Source: Candidatus Equinaster intestinalis (lineage in GTDB: Bacteria; Bacillota_A; Clostridia; Oscillospirales; Acutalibacteraceae). Taken from it: a DNA stretch of 12,816 nt. Below are positions 1-7,268 of the stretch, piece by piece. The stretch spans positions 1 through 12,816 of the forward strand of contig JAGHTJ010000138.1 in assembly GCA_018065375.1 (NCBI GenBank), given 5' to 3'. The position numbers and the translations under genes are program-made. Below the pieces are notes generated by a model. It ran no database searches. It had not been told where the DNA came from and saw only the letters and a program-made list of their open reading frames with translations. Numbering within the stretch: the stretch's first letter is position 1; each line of letters starts with the position of its first letter.

Positions 1-3000
1 CTCTATAACGAATTGGCACATTCCGCCCTTAAATATAACGGCGGCAAGGATGCTAAATTCACAATCAATTCAAATGATATTCACGAGTCTCCCGATGCTC
101 CCGGAGGAACAGCCGGCGACCCGACTATCGTTGACCCGAATCCGATCCCGCCCGTAACACCCGGTCAGGATCCCGATGAGCCCGAACCTCCCACACCAAC
201 CGGCGCTGATTACAACCCGATGAACGCTTCAAACTATGTTGCACCGTCTTCGTCTGCTTCAGCAGTTCCCGCAATCTTCGGTAAGGTAGGCAGTGTTGCA
301 CAGGTAGGTACAGGTCACGACCTCGATAATGATTCCTCTACAAACTCCTTCAGCTATGCAGTAGGCGATGAAATCAACTTCTGCGTAAGAGCGAAGAGCG
401 GAACCAGCATCACCTATTCACTTTACAAAGATAATCCTGATAAGAACGCAGTAACCTCTATGGGTGAAACCGCAGTAAGCTCTGCTTCTTCTGCCGTTAA
501 GTCAGGCTCTGCTACAACAGATTTGCTTGTTACAACCAAGATGAATCAGGCAGGTACTGTAAGACTTCACGTAATCCTTTCGGGTGTAACCAACGGTACA
601 TTCGATATTACCGCGGCGGCAGGTATGAGCAATATCAAGCAGGCTATCGAATATGCAAATAAGAAGCCTACTGATGTATTCAGCACATTGAAGTCTACCT
701 TCGATAGCAGAGTAACCACCATCGCAAAGGTTATTACCGATAACTCGGCAGATATTAAGTCATTCCTTACATCTGCTTCTGTAGGTACATCAAAGACCTT
801 CGGCGGTAAGCTCAAGCTCAGCTGTGTAACTGCAAGCGTAAGCGGATACAAATACTTCGATTTTGCTATCGCAGTAAATGATACCGTAGGTGTTACAACC
901 ACCAATGCTTCAACCGGTCTCTTCTCCGACAGTGTATATTCAACTGCCGCAAGTTCAACCGGTGAAAAGGCATTCAACCTGCGTCCGGCAACCGGATATT
1001 TCGCAGTGCCCACAAGCTCAAGCGGAATCAATAAGGTTGTAGCAAACTACAAGCAGTACGGTCTTGATCCTACATCCCGTACCAATGTAAGCGGTGAAGC
1101 AGTAGTTGCAGCAAGCAATACATTCACCATCAATATGAACTCTCACGGTTATGATAACTCACAGGCTTACACCCAGAGTTATAAAGATACCCTCAATAAC
1201 ACAAGCAAGACTAATGGCGGTATCGGTTCATTCCTCAGAGCAAGTGATGATAATGTAAGCACCTATAAAGAGTCTTACGCATACGGCGTTGCCTTCCGTG
1301 ATTACCTCGCATTGCAGACAGGTAAGAAACTTGCAAACCTCCTTTCTACTAACAGCAAGTCAATCACTACCTTCGGTAAATCGTTCGGTGCATGGCAGTC
1401 TGTTATGATGGGCGCACTCGATAAGAGTATAAACACCACCCAGGCATATTATCCGTGGCTCTGCTCTGTATCTGATTCTACTGCAAACTATATTGCATCT
1501 GAATTCAATGCAACCGATTGCGCAGGCATCAGATATTTCAGCACCGTATCCGCAGGTCAGTATATCGCTTCTACCATGAGCGGTCGTCCTTCAAACTACA
1601 CCATTGATATCCAGGGCGGCTTCTCTGACAGAACTGCTCCTGCAAGCGGTGTAATTTCACTCTACAATGCATTCAAGAATGCTAACTGCAATAAGAGCAT
1701 CACTCTCCATCAGTTCGAAGGCCACGGCAACTCCGGTTACCAGTCTATGACCGATGCTTATGAGTATCCCTCAACTGCAAGTGGCAGCTATAATCCTTCC
1801 AATCCGCATAACTATACCGAGGAAGGCGGTGGCGGCGGTCAGGATGAGCCTGAAACTCCGCCTTCAGGTGGTAGCGATGCAAGCTATGATCCGCGTACAA
1901 CCAAGACCACCAAGACCTACTACACCGATGCTACCTGTAAGACTACTACAAGTCTTCCTTACACCAGCACCGTAACCGGTACCGGCTCTAACTTCCCGTC
2001 ATTTGCCGAGAGTTCTACCTCGCTTAATGCTCTCTTTGAGCAGAGCGGCGGTAAGCCGATAGTAGGTTGTGATCATGACTTAACCAATCATAATGACGCT
2101 ACCAATAACGCAATTACCTACGGAGTTAATAAGGATATTAAGTTCACCGTAGATGTTGTTGGTGACTATGTAATTTACTACGAGCTCTTCAAGGATAACC
2201 CGATAGTAAATGCTATTCCGTCTTTGGGCGAGGCTATTGCCTTCAATAATAAGGGACCGGCAGTGAACGACACCGATAAGACCCTTTATGTTGATACCAA
2301 CGCTCCGGTTAAGTCCGGTCGCGCAAGAGGCAAACTCGAGCTCACAACCCAGATGAAGGAAGCGGGCACAGTAAGACTTACCTGCTGGATAGAAAAGGAT
2401 AACGGCAAAAAACTTTATTATACCTTGTCCGGCACTAGGGAAGAAGCAATGTTCAATATCGTTGCTGCGGCTGATTATACTAATATCAAGTCCTGCCTCG
2501 TTCAGAGCGGCAAGAAGCCGGCTGACCAGGATACCTTCTTCGATACTATGCGTACAACCGCCAATGCACAGGTAACCAAACTTGCTTCAAGCCTTGATTC
2601 CAAGTCTTCTGCTATTACAAGTTACCTCAGCAGTGCAAGCGTAGGTTCTACCTATGAAATCAGCGGTGTAATCAAGTTAAAGTGCTATAAGTCTACCGAT
2701 GGTTATAAGTGCTTCTACTACACCATTGCAACCGATTCTGCGGGCGGTATGACCTATCTCTATTCAGATTGCACCAAGCGTCCGGCAACCGGAACATTTA
2801 AGATTCCGACCAATCCTACCGGCGTTGCGGCTTACTATTCACCTTACGGCGGCGGACCGAGTGCGGCAGATATTGCAAACTCCAACCTGCCTTCCAATGT
2901 TCAAAACGGTAACTCTTCGCCCCTTTGGGTAACCACCTGGCCTAACGGTGAAAATCCCGAAGGCACCAATACCGGTCTTAAGGGTATCGCAGATGCTTCA

Positions 3001-3552
3001 CAGCAGACCATAACCGATCCGCTGAAGACCTATGCTTACGGTATGATTTTCCGTGATTATATTTCCTTGCAGATAGGTAAACGCCTCTACAACTATGTAA
3101 AGGGTAACAACGCTACTGCAAAGGTTAGTCACGTAGGCGTAACCGGAACCTCACAGGGCGGCTTCCAGTCATGGCTTGTAAATGCTCTCGATTATGATGT
3201 AGATTCTAATGCTACCGATGTTACATGGATGGCATGTGCAGGTCAGGAAACCTCCAATAACATTCTTTCCGGCTTCTCACCCTATGGTTCAGGTAGCTAC
3301 TACTTCAACCCCGTAAGTGCGGCAGAATATATTGCGAAGACCAAGTCTTCACGTCCTTCTGCCTTTGCATTCAAGCTTACCGGCAGTATGGGTGATACCA
3401 CCTCTCCGATAAGCGGCATAATCGCTATTTGGAATGCAATGAGCAGCTGGTCCTGCAAGAAGCAGATGGCTCTCCCGCAGTATAAGTTCCATGTAAAGCA
3501 TCCTATGGGCAATACTTGGGTTAACGTAAATATCCAGAAATCAGCAAGCTGA
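1..3552 (+). CDS. Tandem-repeat CE7-like acetylxylan esterase, 5' end missing
   Basis: The frame is open from base 1, so the start lies outside the window. Two full copies of one unit are visible (about 265-1740 and 2020-3540), each an Ig-like beta domain followed by an alpha/beta-hydrolase domain of carbohydrate esterase family 7 type. The segment 1-90 (LYN at 1-9, His-Glu at 82-87) aligns with the end of the same hydrolase fold, so at least a third unit precedes. Candidate catalytic triads: unit 1 Ser 1381 (GKSFG), Asp 1627, His 1723; unit 2 Ser 3151 (GTSQGG, the classic CE7 elbow), Asp 3394, His 3490 or 3499. The CE7 RGQ motif is not recognisable in either. Pro/Asp/Glu- and Gly-rich linkers (about 91-215, 1815-1900) join the units, as in secreted polysaccharide-degrading enzymes. 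No dockerin or cell-wall anchor occurs at the C-terminus; any signal peptide is off-window. Expected role is removing acetyl groups from plant polysaccharide; the substrate is inferred. Confidence 0.75.
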   Translation, partial: LYNELAHSALKYNGGKDAKFTINSNDIHESPDAPGGTAGDPTIVDPNPIPPVTPGQDPDEPEPPTPTGADYNPMNASNYVAPSSSASAVPAIFGKVGSVAQVGTGHDLDNDSSTNSFSYAVGDEINFCVRAKSGTSITYSLYKDNPDKNAVTSMGETAVSSASSAVKSGSATTDLLVTTKMNQAGTVRLHVILSGVTNGTFDITAAAGMSNIKQAIEYANKKPTDVFSTLKSTFDSRVTTIAKVITDNSADIKSFLTSASVGTSKTFGGKLKLSCVTASVSGYKYFDFAIAVNDTVGVTTTNASTGLFSDSVYSTAASSTGEKAFNLRPATGYFAVPTSSSGINKVVANYKQYGLDPTSRTNVSGEAVVAASNTFTINMNSHGYDNSQAYTQSYKDTLNNTSKTNGGIGSFLRASDDNVSTYKESYAYGVAFRDYLALQTGKKLANLLSTNSKSITTFGKSFGAWQSVMMGALDKSINTTQAYYPWLCSVSDSTANYIASEFNATDCAGIRYFSTVSAGQYIASTMSGRPSNYTIDIQGGFSDRTAPASGVISLYNAFKNANCNKSITLHQFEGHGNSGYQSMTDAYEYPSTASGSYNPSNPHNYTEEGGGGGQDEPETPPSGGSDASYDPRTTKTTKTYYTDATCKTTTSLPYTSTVTGTGSNFPSFAESSTSLNALFEQSGGKPIVGCDHDLTNHNDATNNAITYGVNKDIKFTVDVVGDYVIYYELFKDNPIVNAIPSLGEAIAFNNKGPAVNDTDKTLYVDTNAPVKSGRARGKLELTTQMKEAGTVRLTCWIEKDNGKKLYYTLSGTREEAMFNIVAAADYTNIKSCLVQSGKKPADQDTFFDTMRTTANAQVTKLASSLDSKSSAITSYLSSASVGSTYEISGVIKLKCYKSTDGYKCFYYTIATDSAGGMTYLYSDCTKRPATGTFKIPTNPTGVAAYYSPYGGGPSAADIANSNLPSNVQNGNSSPLWVTTWPNGENPEGTNTGLKGIADASQQTITDPLKTYAYGMIFRDYISLQIGKRLYNYVKGNNATAKVSHVGVTGTSQGGFQSWLVNALDYDVDSNATDVTWMACAGQETSNNILSGFSPYGSGSYYFNPVSAAEYIAKTKSSRPSAFAFKLTGSMGDTTSPISGIIAIWNAMSSWSCKKQMALPQYKFHVKHPMGNTWVNVNIQKSAS

Positions 3553-3571
3553 TGAATACTGCTAATTAAAT

Positions 3572-3608
3572 AAAACAGCCAGGTGGGTTTTCCACTTGGC
3601 TGTTTTTT
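3572..3608 (+). terminator. Rho-independent terminator after the esterase gene
   Basis: A stem of about 13 base pairs (AACAGCCAGGTGG against CCACTTGGCTGTT, one G-U pair) with a short T-rich loop is followed by TTTTTT. It starts 20 bases after the esterase stop codon. Confidence 0.92.
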
Positions 3609-3627
3609 CATAATTTTGCAAAACCCC

Positions 3628-3656
3628 TTGAAAAGATAGCACAAATGGTTTAGAAT
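3628..3656 (+). promoter_or_regulatory. Housekeeping-type promoter of rpe
   Basis: A -35 box TTGAAA (3628-3633) and a -10 box TAGAAT (3651-3656) are separated by 17 bases. Each differs from the sigma-A consensus at one position. Predicted transcription start is near 3663, about 24 bases before the rpe start codon. Confidence 0.75.
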
Positions 3657-3686
3657 AGAATAGAAATAATTTAAGGGGTTGTTAGA

Positions 3687-4334
3687 GTGGTAAAGATTGC
3701 ACCGTCCGTACTTACTGCGGATTTTTTAGAGCTTAAGGAAAGTATAGAAAAATTAGAGGCGGCAGGGGTGGATATGCTCCATCTTGACGTTATGGACGGT
3801 ATTTTCGTGCCCAATATTTCATTCGGAGTGCCGGTGATAAATTCCATTAAAAAGCATTCACATATACCGCTTGACGTCCATCAGATGATAGACCGCCCGC
3901 ATCGCTATATCGAGGATTTTGCCAAGGTTGCCGATTATCTCGGCTTCCATTTTGAGGCGGGGAGCGATAATGCCGAAACCCTTAAAAAAATCAGAGAACT
4001 CGGCTGTAAATCCTGCATCACCATAAAACCCTGCACCGAGCCCGAAGAAATTTTCGAGCTTTTGCCCCTTTGCGATATGGTGCTTGTAATGTCGGTTGAG
4101 CCGGGCTTCGGCGGTCAGAAATTTATGCCGGGCGCCCTCGATAAGCTCCAAAAGCTCTCTGCCGAAATTAAAAGACAGGGATTGACTATAGAGCTCGAGG
4201 TAGACGGTGGAATAAATAAAGAAACCGCACCGCAAGCTGTAAAAGCAGGCGCTACGGTTCTTGTTGCGGGAAACTATATCTTTTCCGCCGAGGATTTAAA
4301 GGCAAGGGTTGCCGAAATCAAGAGCTTTCAGTAA
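3687..4334 (+). CDS. rpe: Ribulose-phosphate 3-epimerase
   Basis: Interconverts D-ribulose 5-phosphate and D-xylulose 5-phosphate in the cytosolic pentose phosphate pathway. The 215-residue protein has the family's usual length and TIM-barrel motifs: APSVLTAD near the start, LHLDVMDGIFVPN (His32, Asp34, the metal/acid-base region), DVHQMID with His65, SVEPGFGGQKF (136-146), and EVDGGIN with Asp173. The sequence is somewhat divergent around 83-115 (YLGFHFEA, IKPCTEP replacing the usual NPATP type). The start is GTG at 3687, supported by AAGGGG at 3673-3678 with 8-base spacing. It has its own promoter and appears monocistronic. Its last 17 bases overlap the end of the convergent MecA-like gene. 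It could feed xylulose 5-phosphate metabolism downstream of xylan breakdown, but this housekeeping enzyme needs no such link. Confidence 0.96.
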   Translation: MVKIAPSVLTADFLELKESIEKLEAAGVDMLHLDVMDGIFVPNISFGVPVINSIKKHSHIPLDVHQMIDRPHRYIEDFAKVADYLGFHFEAGSDNAETLKKIRELGCKSCITIKPCTEPEEIFELLPLCDMVLVMSVEPGFGGQKFMPGALDKLQKLSAEIKRQGLTIELEVDGGINKETAPQAVKAGATVLVAGNYIFSAEDLKARVAEIKSFQ

Positions 4335-4635
4335 GAATTTTTCCTATGCGCGAGATTGCGTTATTTTCGCATAGCTTTTTTCCGTGCTCAAGTATGTAAA
4401 AGTAGTGTGTTTGGTCTGTAAAACCTCTTACAGTGCTTTTTTGAGCATTTTTCAGGTGTAAAACGAGCAGATATATGCCGCCCAGCTTGTATAAATCGCT
4501 TCTTATGTTGCGAAAACGCGGGTCGGTATAAAACTGCTCGATTTTTAAAAACAGCTCTTCGCTGTCTAAAAGGGCAAAAATCCGTATTATTTCGGGTTTT
4601 ACCTTTGTTGCTTTGGCAGAATGTTCGGTTTGCAT
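4318..4635 (-). CDS. MecA C-terminal-domain-only protein
   Basis: The 105-residue product resembles only the C-terminal half of the adaptor MecA: a DSEELFLKIEQF helix (about 24-35), SDLYKLGGIYLLVLHLKN (46-63) matching the family's LYK..YYL strand region, and LEHGKKLCENNAI (about 82-94) matching the conserved L.EHGK.I...A helix. In characterised MecA (about 200-240 residues) the N-terminal half recognises substrates and this half binds the ClpC unfoldase. Here the N-terminal half is absent: an in-frame stop occurs at 4648-4650 and the next gene upstream is divergent. I chose ATG at 4635 because GGGGG (4641-4645) lies 5 bases upstream; TTG at 4647 is the alternative. It could be a ClpC-activating or anti-adaptor protein, or a decayed mecA. 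The assignment rests on motif recall without an alignment. Confidence 0.6.
   Translation of the reverse strand: MQTEHSAKATKVKPEIIRIFALLDSEELFLKIEQFYTDPRFRNIRSDLYKLGGIYLLVLHLKNAQKSTVRGFTDQTHYFYILEHGKKLCENNAISRIGKILTESS
4344..4381 (+). terminator. Candidate rpe terminator inside the convergent gene
   Basis: CTATGCG (4344-4350) pairs with CGCATAG (4368-4374), and C plus TTTTTT (4376-4381) follows. It begins 10 bases after the rpe stop codon. The 17-base loop is long, which lowers confidence. The hairpin lies in the 3' coding part of the minus-strand MecA-like gene. Confidence 0.55.
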
Positions 4636-4699
4636 AACTGCCCCCAATCAAATGTTTAATAATTGCATTATCCGTGAATAATATTTACGGGTGAAGCAA

Positions 4700-4840
4700 A
4701 TGAAAATTACAGAAAATAAATCAAAGTACAGCCGTGATAAACAAATTTTCATAAAAACCGTTGTAATCACCGCATCAGCCCTTGCGCTTCTTGCGATAGG
4801 GTATGTGGGTATGGGTTTTTTGTGCGGCTACTTTAGTTAG
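4700..4840 (+). CDS. Small single-helix membrane protein (46 residues)
   Basis: A short basic N-terminus (MKITENKSKYSRDKQ) is followed by a hydrophobic segment from about residue 15 to 44 containing Ala, Leu, Val, Gly and a Cys, consistent with one transmembrane helix and the N-terminus inside. An in-frame GTG at 4691 is an alternative start. GGGTGAAG at 4689-4696 is a plausible but weak ribosome binding site for the ATG. The TAG stop (4838-4840) sits inside the AGGAG ribosome binding site of the following mutase gene, so translation of the two is probably coupled. I do not recognise the family. Coding status is supported by the hydrophobic design, the unbroken frame and the tight join to the next gene. 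Confidence 0.6.
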   Translation: MKITENKSKYSRDKQIFIKTVVITASALALLAIGYVGMGFLCGYFS

Positions 4841-4848
4841 GAGAAAAA

Positions 4849-6327
4849 ATGGATTATTCAATACTTAAAAGCGGTACCGATGTCAGAGGTGTGGCGTCCG
4901 ATAAGGGCGGTCTTACCGTAAACCTCACCGAAAGTGCGGTTTATGATATAACTGCGGCGGCGGTTGTCTGGTTCTGCGAAAAATTCGGTAAAAAAGCCGG
5001 GGATTTAAAGGTAACGGTAGGTCACGATTCGAGAATTACCGCTCAAAGTATAGCCCTTAATGTCATTAAGGCGCTCACCGACTCGGGTGTAAATACTTAT
5101 TTCTGTTCGCTGTGCTCTACTCCGGCAATGTTTATGACTACCATCGACCTGAACGCCGATATGGCGGTGCAGATTACCGCAAGCCATCATCCCTTTGACC
5201 GTAACGGTCTTAAGTTTTTCACAAAGCTCGGCGGTCTTGATACCGGCGATTTATCCGAAATACTTGAGCTTGCAAGCGAAGGTAAACGCTATGATGCGGA
5301 AAATAAAGGACTTGTTTTTCCCACCGATTATATGCCCGCATACGCTAAAAGACTTCGCGATATGATATGCAATGCCGTAGGTAAAAGTGAGGCGGAAAAA
5401 CCCCTTAATGGCTATCACATCATAGTTGATGCCGGAAACGGCGCCGGCGGTTTTTATGCCAATGATGTTTTGGCACCCTTGGGTGCGGATATATCGGGCA
5501 GTCAGTTTTTAGAGCCGGACGGTATGTTCCCCAACCATATACCCAATCCCGAGAATAAAACCGCGATGGAGAGCATCTGCGCCGCTGTAAAAAAGAGTAA
5601 AGCCGATTTGGGAATTATTTTCGATACCGATGTTGATAGGGCAGGCTGTGTGGATTCAAGCGGTGAGGAAATCAACCGAAATCGCCTTGTTGCGCTGGCG
5701 TCTTTTATAGCGCTTCAGGATAATGCCGGCGGTACGGTTGTAACCGATTCGGTAACCTCGGACGGTCTTAAGGAATACATAAACACTACCCTCGGCGGCG
5801 TTCATTACCGCTATAAGAGGGGATATAAGAATGTAATAAACAAAGCGGTTGAGCTTTGTAATAACGGAATTAACTGTCCTTTGGCAATCGAAACGAGCGG
5901 TCACGCGGCGCTTCGCGAAAACTATTTCCTTGATGACGGTGCGTATCTTGCCACCAAAATCGTAATAGAACTTGCTCGCGGCAGAAAATTCGAGGAGATA
6001 TTAAAGCCTCTTAAAATGCCTGCCGAGGAGAAGGAAATAAGACTTAATATAAAGGCTGAAAATTTCCACGATTACGGTATGAGGGTTATAGCCGAGCTCG
6101 AAAGCTTTGCAAAGGAAAATAAAAACTGTGTAATTGCGGACGATAACCGTGAGGGTATGCGAATTACCACGCCGAGCGGTTGGATGCTTCTTAGGCTCAG
6201 CGTTCACGACCCCGTAATGCCGATAAACTTCGAGAGCGAAAAATCGGGCGGAGTAGCCGAAACGGTAGAGTTTTTCAGAGAGTTTTATGAAAAATTCGAT
6301 GAGCTTGATTTATCTTCATATAAATAA
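4849..6327 (+). CDS. Phosphoglucomutase/phosphomannomutase family protein
   Basis: An alpha-D-phosphohexomutase of 492 residues, near the family's usual 450-500. It moves a phosphate between C1 and C6 of glucose or mannose through a phosphoserine intermediate, supplying sugar 1-phosphates for glycan and nucleotide-sugar synthesis. Visible motifs: KSGTDVRG at the N-terminus; the catalytic ITASHHPFDRNG loop with Ser112 (usually SHNP, here SHHP); the magnesium loop FDTDVDR (Asp259, Asp261, Asp263); the sugar-specificity loop ETSGH (348-352); and a C-terminal phosphate-binding domain with REGMRITTPSGW. Which hexose it prefers cannot be read from sequence. The start is ATG at 4849 with AGGAG at 4839-4843, overlapping the stop of the small membrane-protein gene. 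A bidirectional terminator follows. Confidence 0.93.
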   Translation: MDYSILKSGTDVRGVASDKGGLTVNLTESAVYDITAAAVVWFCEKFGKKAGDLKVTVGHDSRITAQSIALNVIKALTDSGVNTYFCSLCSTPAMFMTTIDLNADMAVQITASHHPFDRNGLKFFTKLGGLDTGDLSEILELASEGKRYDAENKGLVFPTDYMPAYAKRLRDMICNAVGKSEAEKPLNGYHIIVDAGNGAGGFYANDVLAPLGADISGSQFLEPDGMFPNHIPNPENKTAMESICAAVKKSKADLGIIFDTDVDRAGCVDSSGEEINRNRLVALASFIALQDNAGGTVVTDSVTSDGLKEYINTTLGGVHYRYKRGYKNVINKAVELCNNGINCPLAIETSGHAALRENYFLDDGAYLATKIVIELARGRKFEEILKPLKMPAEEKEIRLNIKAENFHDYGMRVIAELESFAKENKNCVIADDNREGMRITTPSGWMLLRLSVHDPVMPINFESEKSGGVAETVEFFREFYEKFDELDLSSYK

Positions 6328-6340
6328 AAATGTTTAATTA

Positions 6341-6367
6341 AAAACACCCGCAAAGGCGGGTGTTTTT
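6341..6367. terminator. Bidirectional rho-independent terminator
   Basis: A perfect 11-base-pair stem, AAAACACCCGC (6341-6351) and GCGGGTGTTTT (6356-6366), closes a four-base loop. T-runs follow on the plus strand and an A/T tail follows on the minus strand. It sits between the convergent mutase and cysteine-rich protein genes and can serve both. Confidence 0.93.
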
Positions 6368-6384
6368 CAGTCCTTGTTTTTATG

Positions 6385-7197
6385 TCAGCCTTCCGCCATA
6401 CAGCCGCAATTACAGCCGCAGTCATCTCCGAGGGCGCGCGGCGGGAAGAAATCGTCTGTGGGGAATTTAATTCTGCTGAATACATCGCAGGGCTGGTCGG
6501 TTGTGTCGGTGCATTGCTTTTGCGGTATGCAGAAATCGTAAACGGGAATAAGCATCTGAACGTTTCTTACAATCTGTATAACCGTGAAAAGTCCGAGGGT
6601 TACATAAACGGTGGGCGAACCGCACGGGCAGGAGGTTACAATATCCGAGCCTAAAATGTTGCTTATGCAGTTGTCGCCTACACCTATACATTCACAGCAG
6701 TCCCTTACCTGACCGATTCTCGAAGAAAGGGGAATCGGGTCTACGCTTTGAACAACGCATTTGGGAGCATTGCTTGTAATTTCGCCCTCAAGGTCGCATT
6801 TGTTGCCTACCGTATTTGAAAATACCTTAACATTGCCTTCGCCGCCGTAGAGAATTACGCGCTTTGAGAAAGAGGCAACGCCGTTTACTTGGGTGGGGCA
6901 GGATTTTGGTGTAGAATAAACATCAAATCTTACAAGGAATAAGAATGTCAAATCGCAGGAATAAAAACCGCGGTTGAAATTTACCGGCTCGACACTTACG
7001 TAAACATTTATTACTTCCGCATTTCGCATTTTAACGCTTAAAGCGCCGTCTATATACCTTTGACCTTCCGCTGTGAAAAAACATCTTAAATCGTCTGCGC
7101 AATCCCGGTCACAGCAAGAGTCGTAAACTCTGCCTGCATCTATACAGCAGGCTTCGCTGAAATTGCCCGAGAGGTTGTCGCATTTGTTGTCAGCCAT
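6385..7197 (-). CDS. Cysteine-rich conserved protein of unknown function
   Basis: The 270-residue product has 24 cysteines, about 9 percent, many paired: EACCID, DSCCDRDC, RDCCEC, SCPCGS and a C-terminal GCNCGC. The segment RVYDSCCDRDCADDLRCFF (about residues 23-41) matches my memory of a hypothetical family widespread in Clostridia; its function is not known to me. The middle is beta-rich (EVINVYVSVEPVNFNRGFYS, VILYGGEGNVKVFSN) and there is no signal peptide or membrane helix. I chose ATG at 7197 because GGAGG lies at 7204-7208 with 6-base spacing; an upstream in-frame start at 7230 falls inside a promoter-proximal palindrome. Metal binding, or disulfide cross-linking in a spore layer, are both possible; neither is shown. 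Confidence 0.8.
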   Translation of the reverse strand: MADNKCDNLSGNFSEACCIDAGRVYDSCCDRDCADDLRCFFTAEGQRYIDGALSVKMRNAEVINVYVSVEPVNFNRGFYSCDLTFLFLVRFDVYSTPKSCPTQVNGVASFSKRVILYGGEGNVKVFSNTVGNKCDLEGEITSNAPKCVVQSVDPIPLSSRIGQVRDCCECIGVGDNCISNILGSDIVTSCPCGSPTVYVTLGLFTVIQIVRNVQMLIPVYDFCIPQKQCTDTTDQPCDVFSRIKFPTDDFFPPRALGDDCGCNCGCMAEG

Positions 7198-7217
7198 AGT
7201 TTTCCTCCGTATAAAAA

Positions 7218-7236
7218 TTAGAAGTTGCACTTCTAA
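7218..7236. repeat. Perfect palindrome at the cysteine-rich gene's transcription start
   Basis: TTAGAAGT (7218-7225) and ACTTCTAA (7229-7236) form a perfect 8-base inverted repeat around TGC. It lies directly after the predicted -10 box and covers the predicted start site. It could be an operator, a 5' leader hairpin, or, with the AATTTTTAT that follows on the minus strand, a weak terminator for folT. Confidence 0.6.
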
Positions 7237-7239
7237 AAC

Positions 7240-7268
7240 ATAATATGAAGAAAAACGGCAAGTGTTAA
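7240..7268 (-). promoter_or_regulatory. Candidate promoter of the cysteine-rich protein gene
   Basis: On the minus strand TTAACA (7268-7263) and TATTAT (7245-7240) are 17 bases apart, each one mismatch from the sigma-A consensus. The same stretch reads CATATTAT with an upstream AC, which loosely resembles mother-cell sporulation promoters. Sequence alone does not decide between them. Confidence 0.5.

Noticed and set aside
13..15. TTG as the start codon of the large esterase
   Set aside because: The frame stays open back to base 1 (Leu-Tyr-Asn-Glu before it), no ribosome binding site precedes it, and the preceding residues align with the end of a hydrolase unit.
567..1031. Open minus-strand frame of about 154 codons inside the esterase gene
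   Set aside because: It is antisense to a well-conserved repeat unit, has no ribosome binding site and no recognisable protein family.
3300..3644. Minus-strand frame crossing the esterase end and its terminator
   Set aside because: It runs through a strong terminator stem and has no ribosome binding site or domain; it is a by-product of the plus-strand gene.
4388..4651. Alternative minus-strand frame overlapping the MecA-like gene
   Set aside because: The product is basic, low in recognisable motifs and out of frame with the MecA-like similarity.
6382..6654. Plus-strand frame opposite the cysteine-rich protein gene
   Set aside because: It is antisense to a gene with a good start site and a recognisable conserved segment; no ribosome binding site was seen.
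7198..7230. Upstream in-frame start for the cysteine-rich protein
   Set aside because: It would put the start codon in the predicted promoter-proximal palindrome; ATG at 7197 has an ideal GGAGG at the right spacing.
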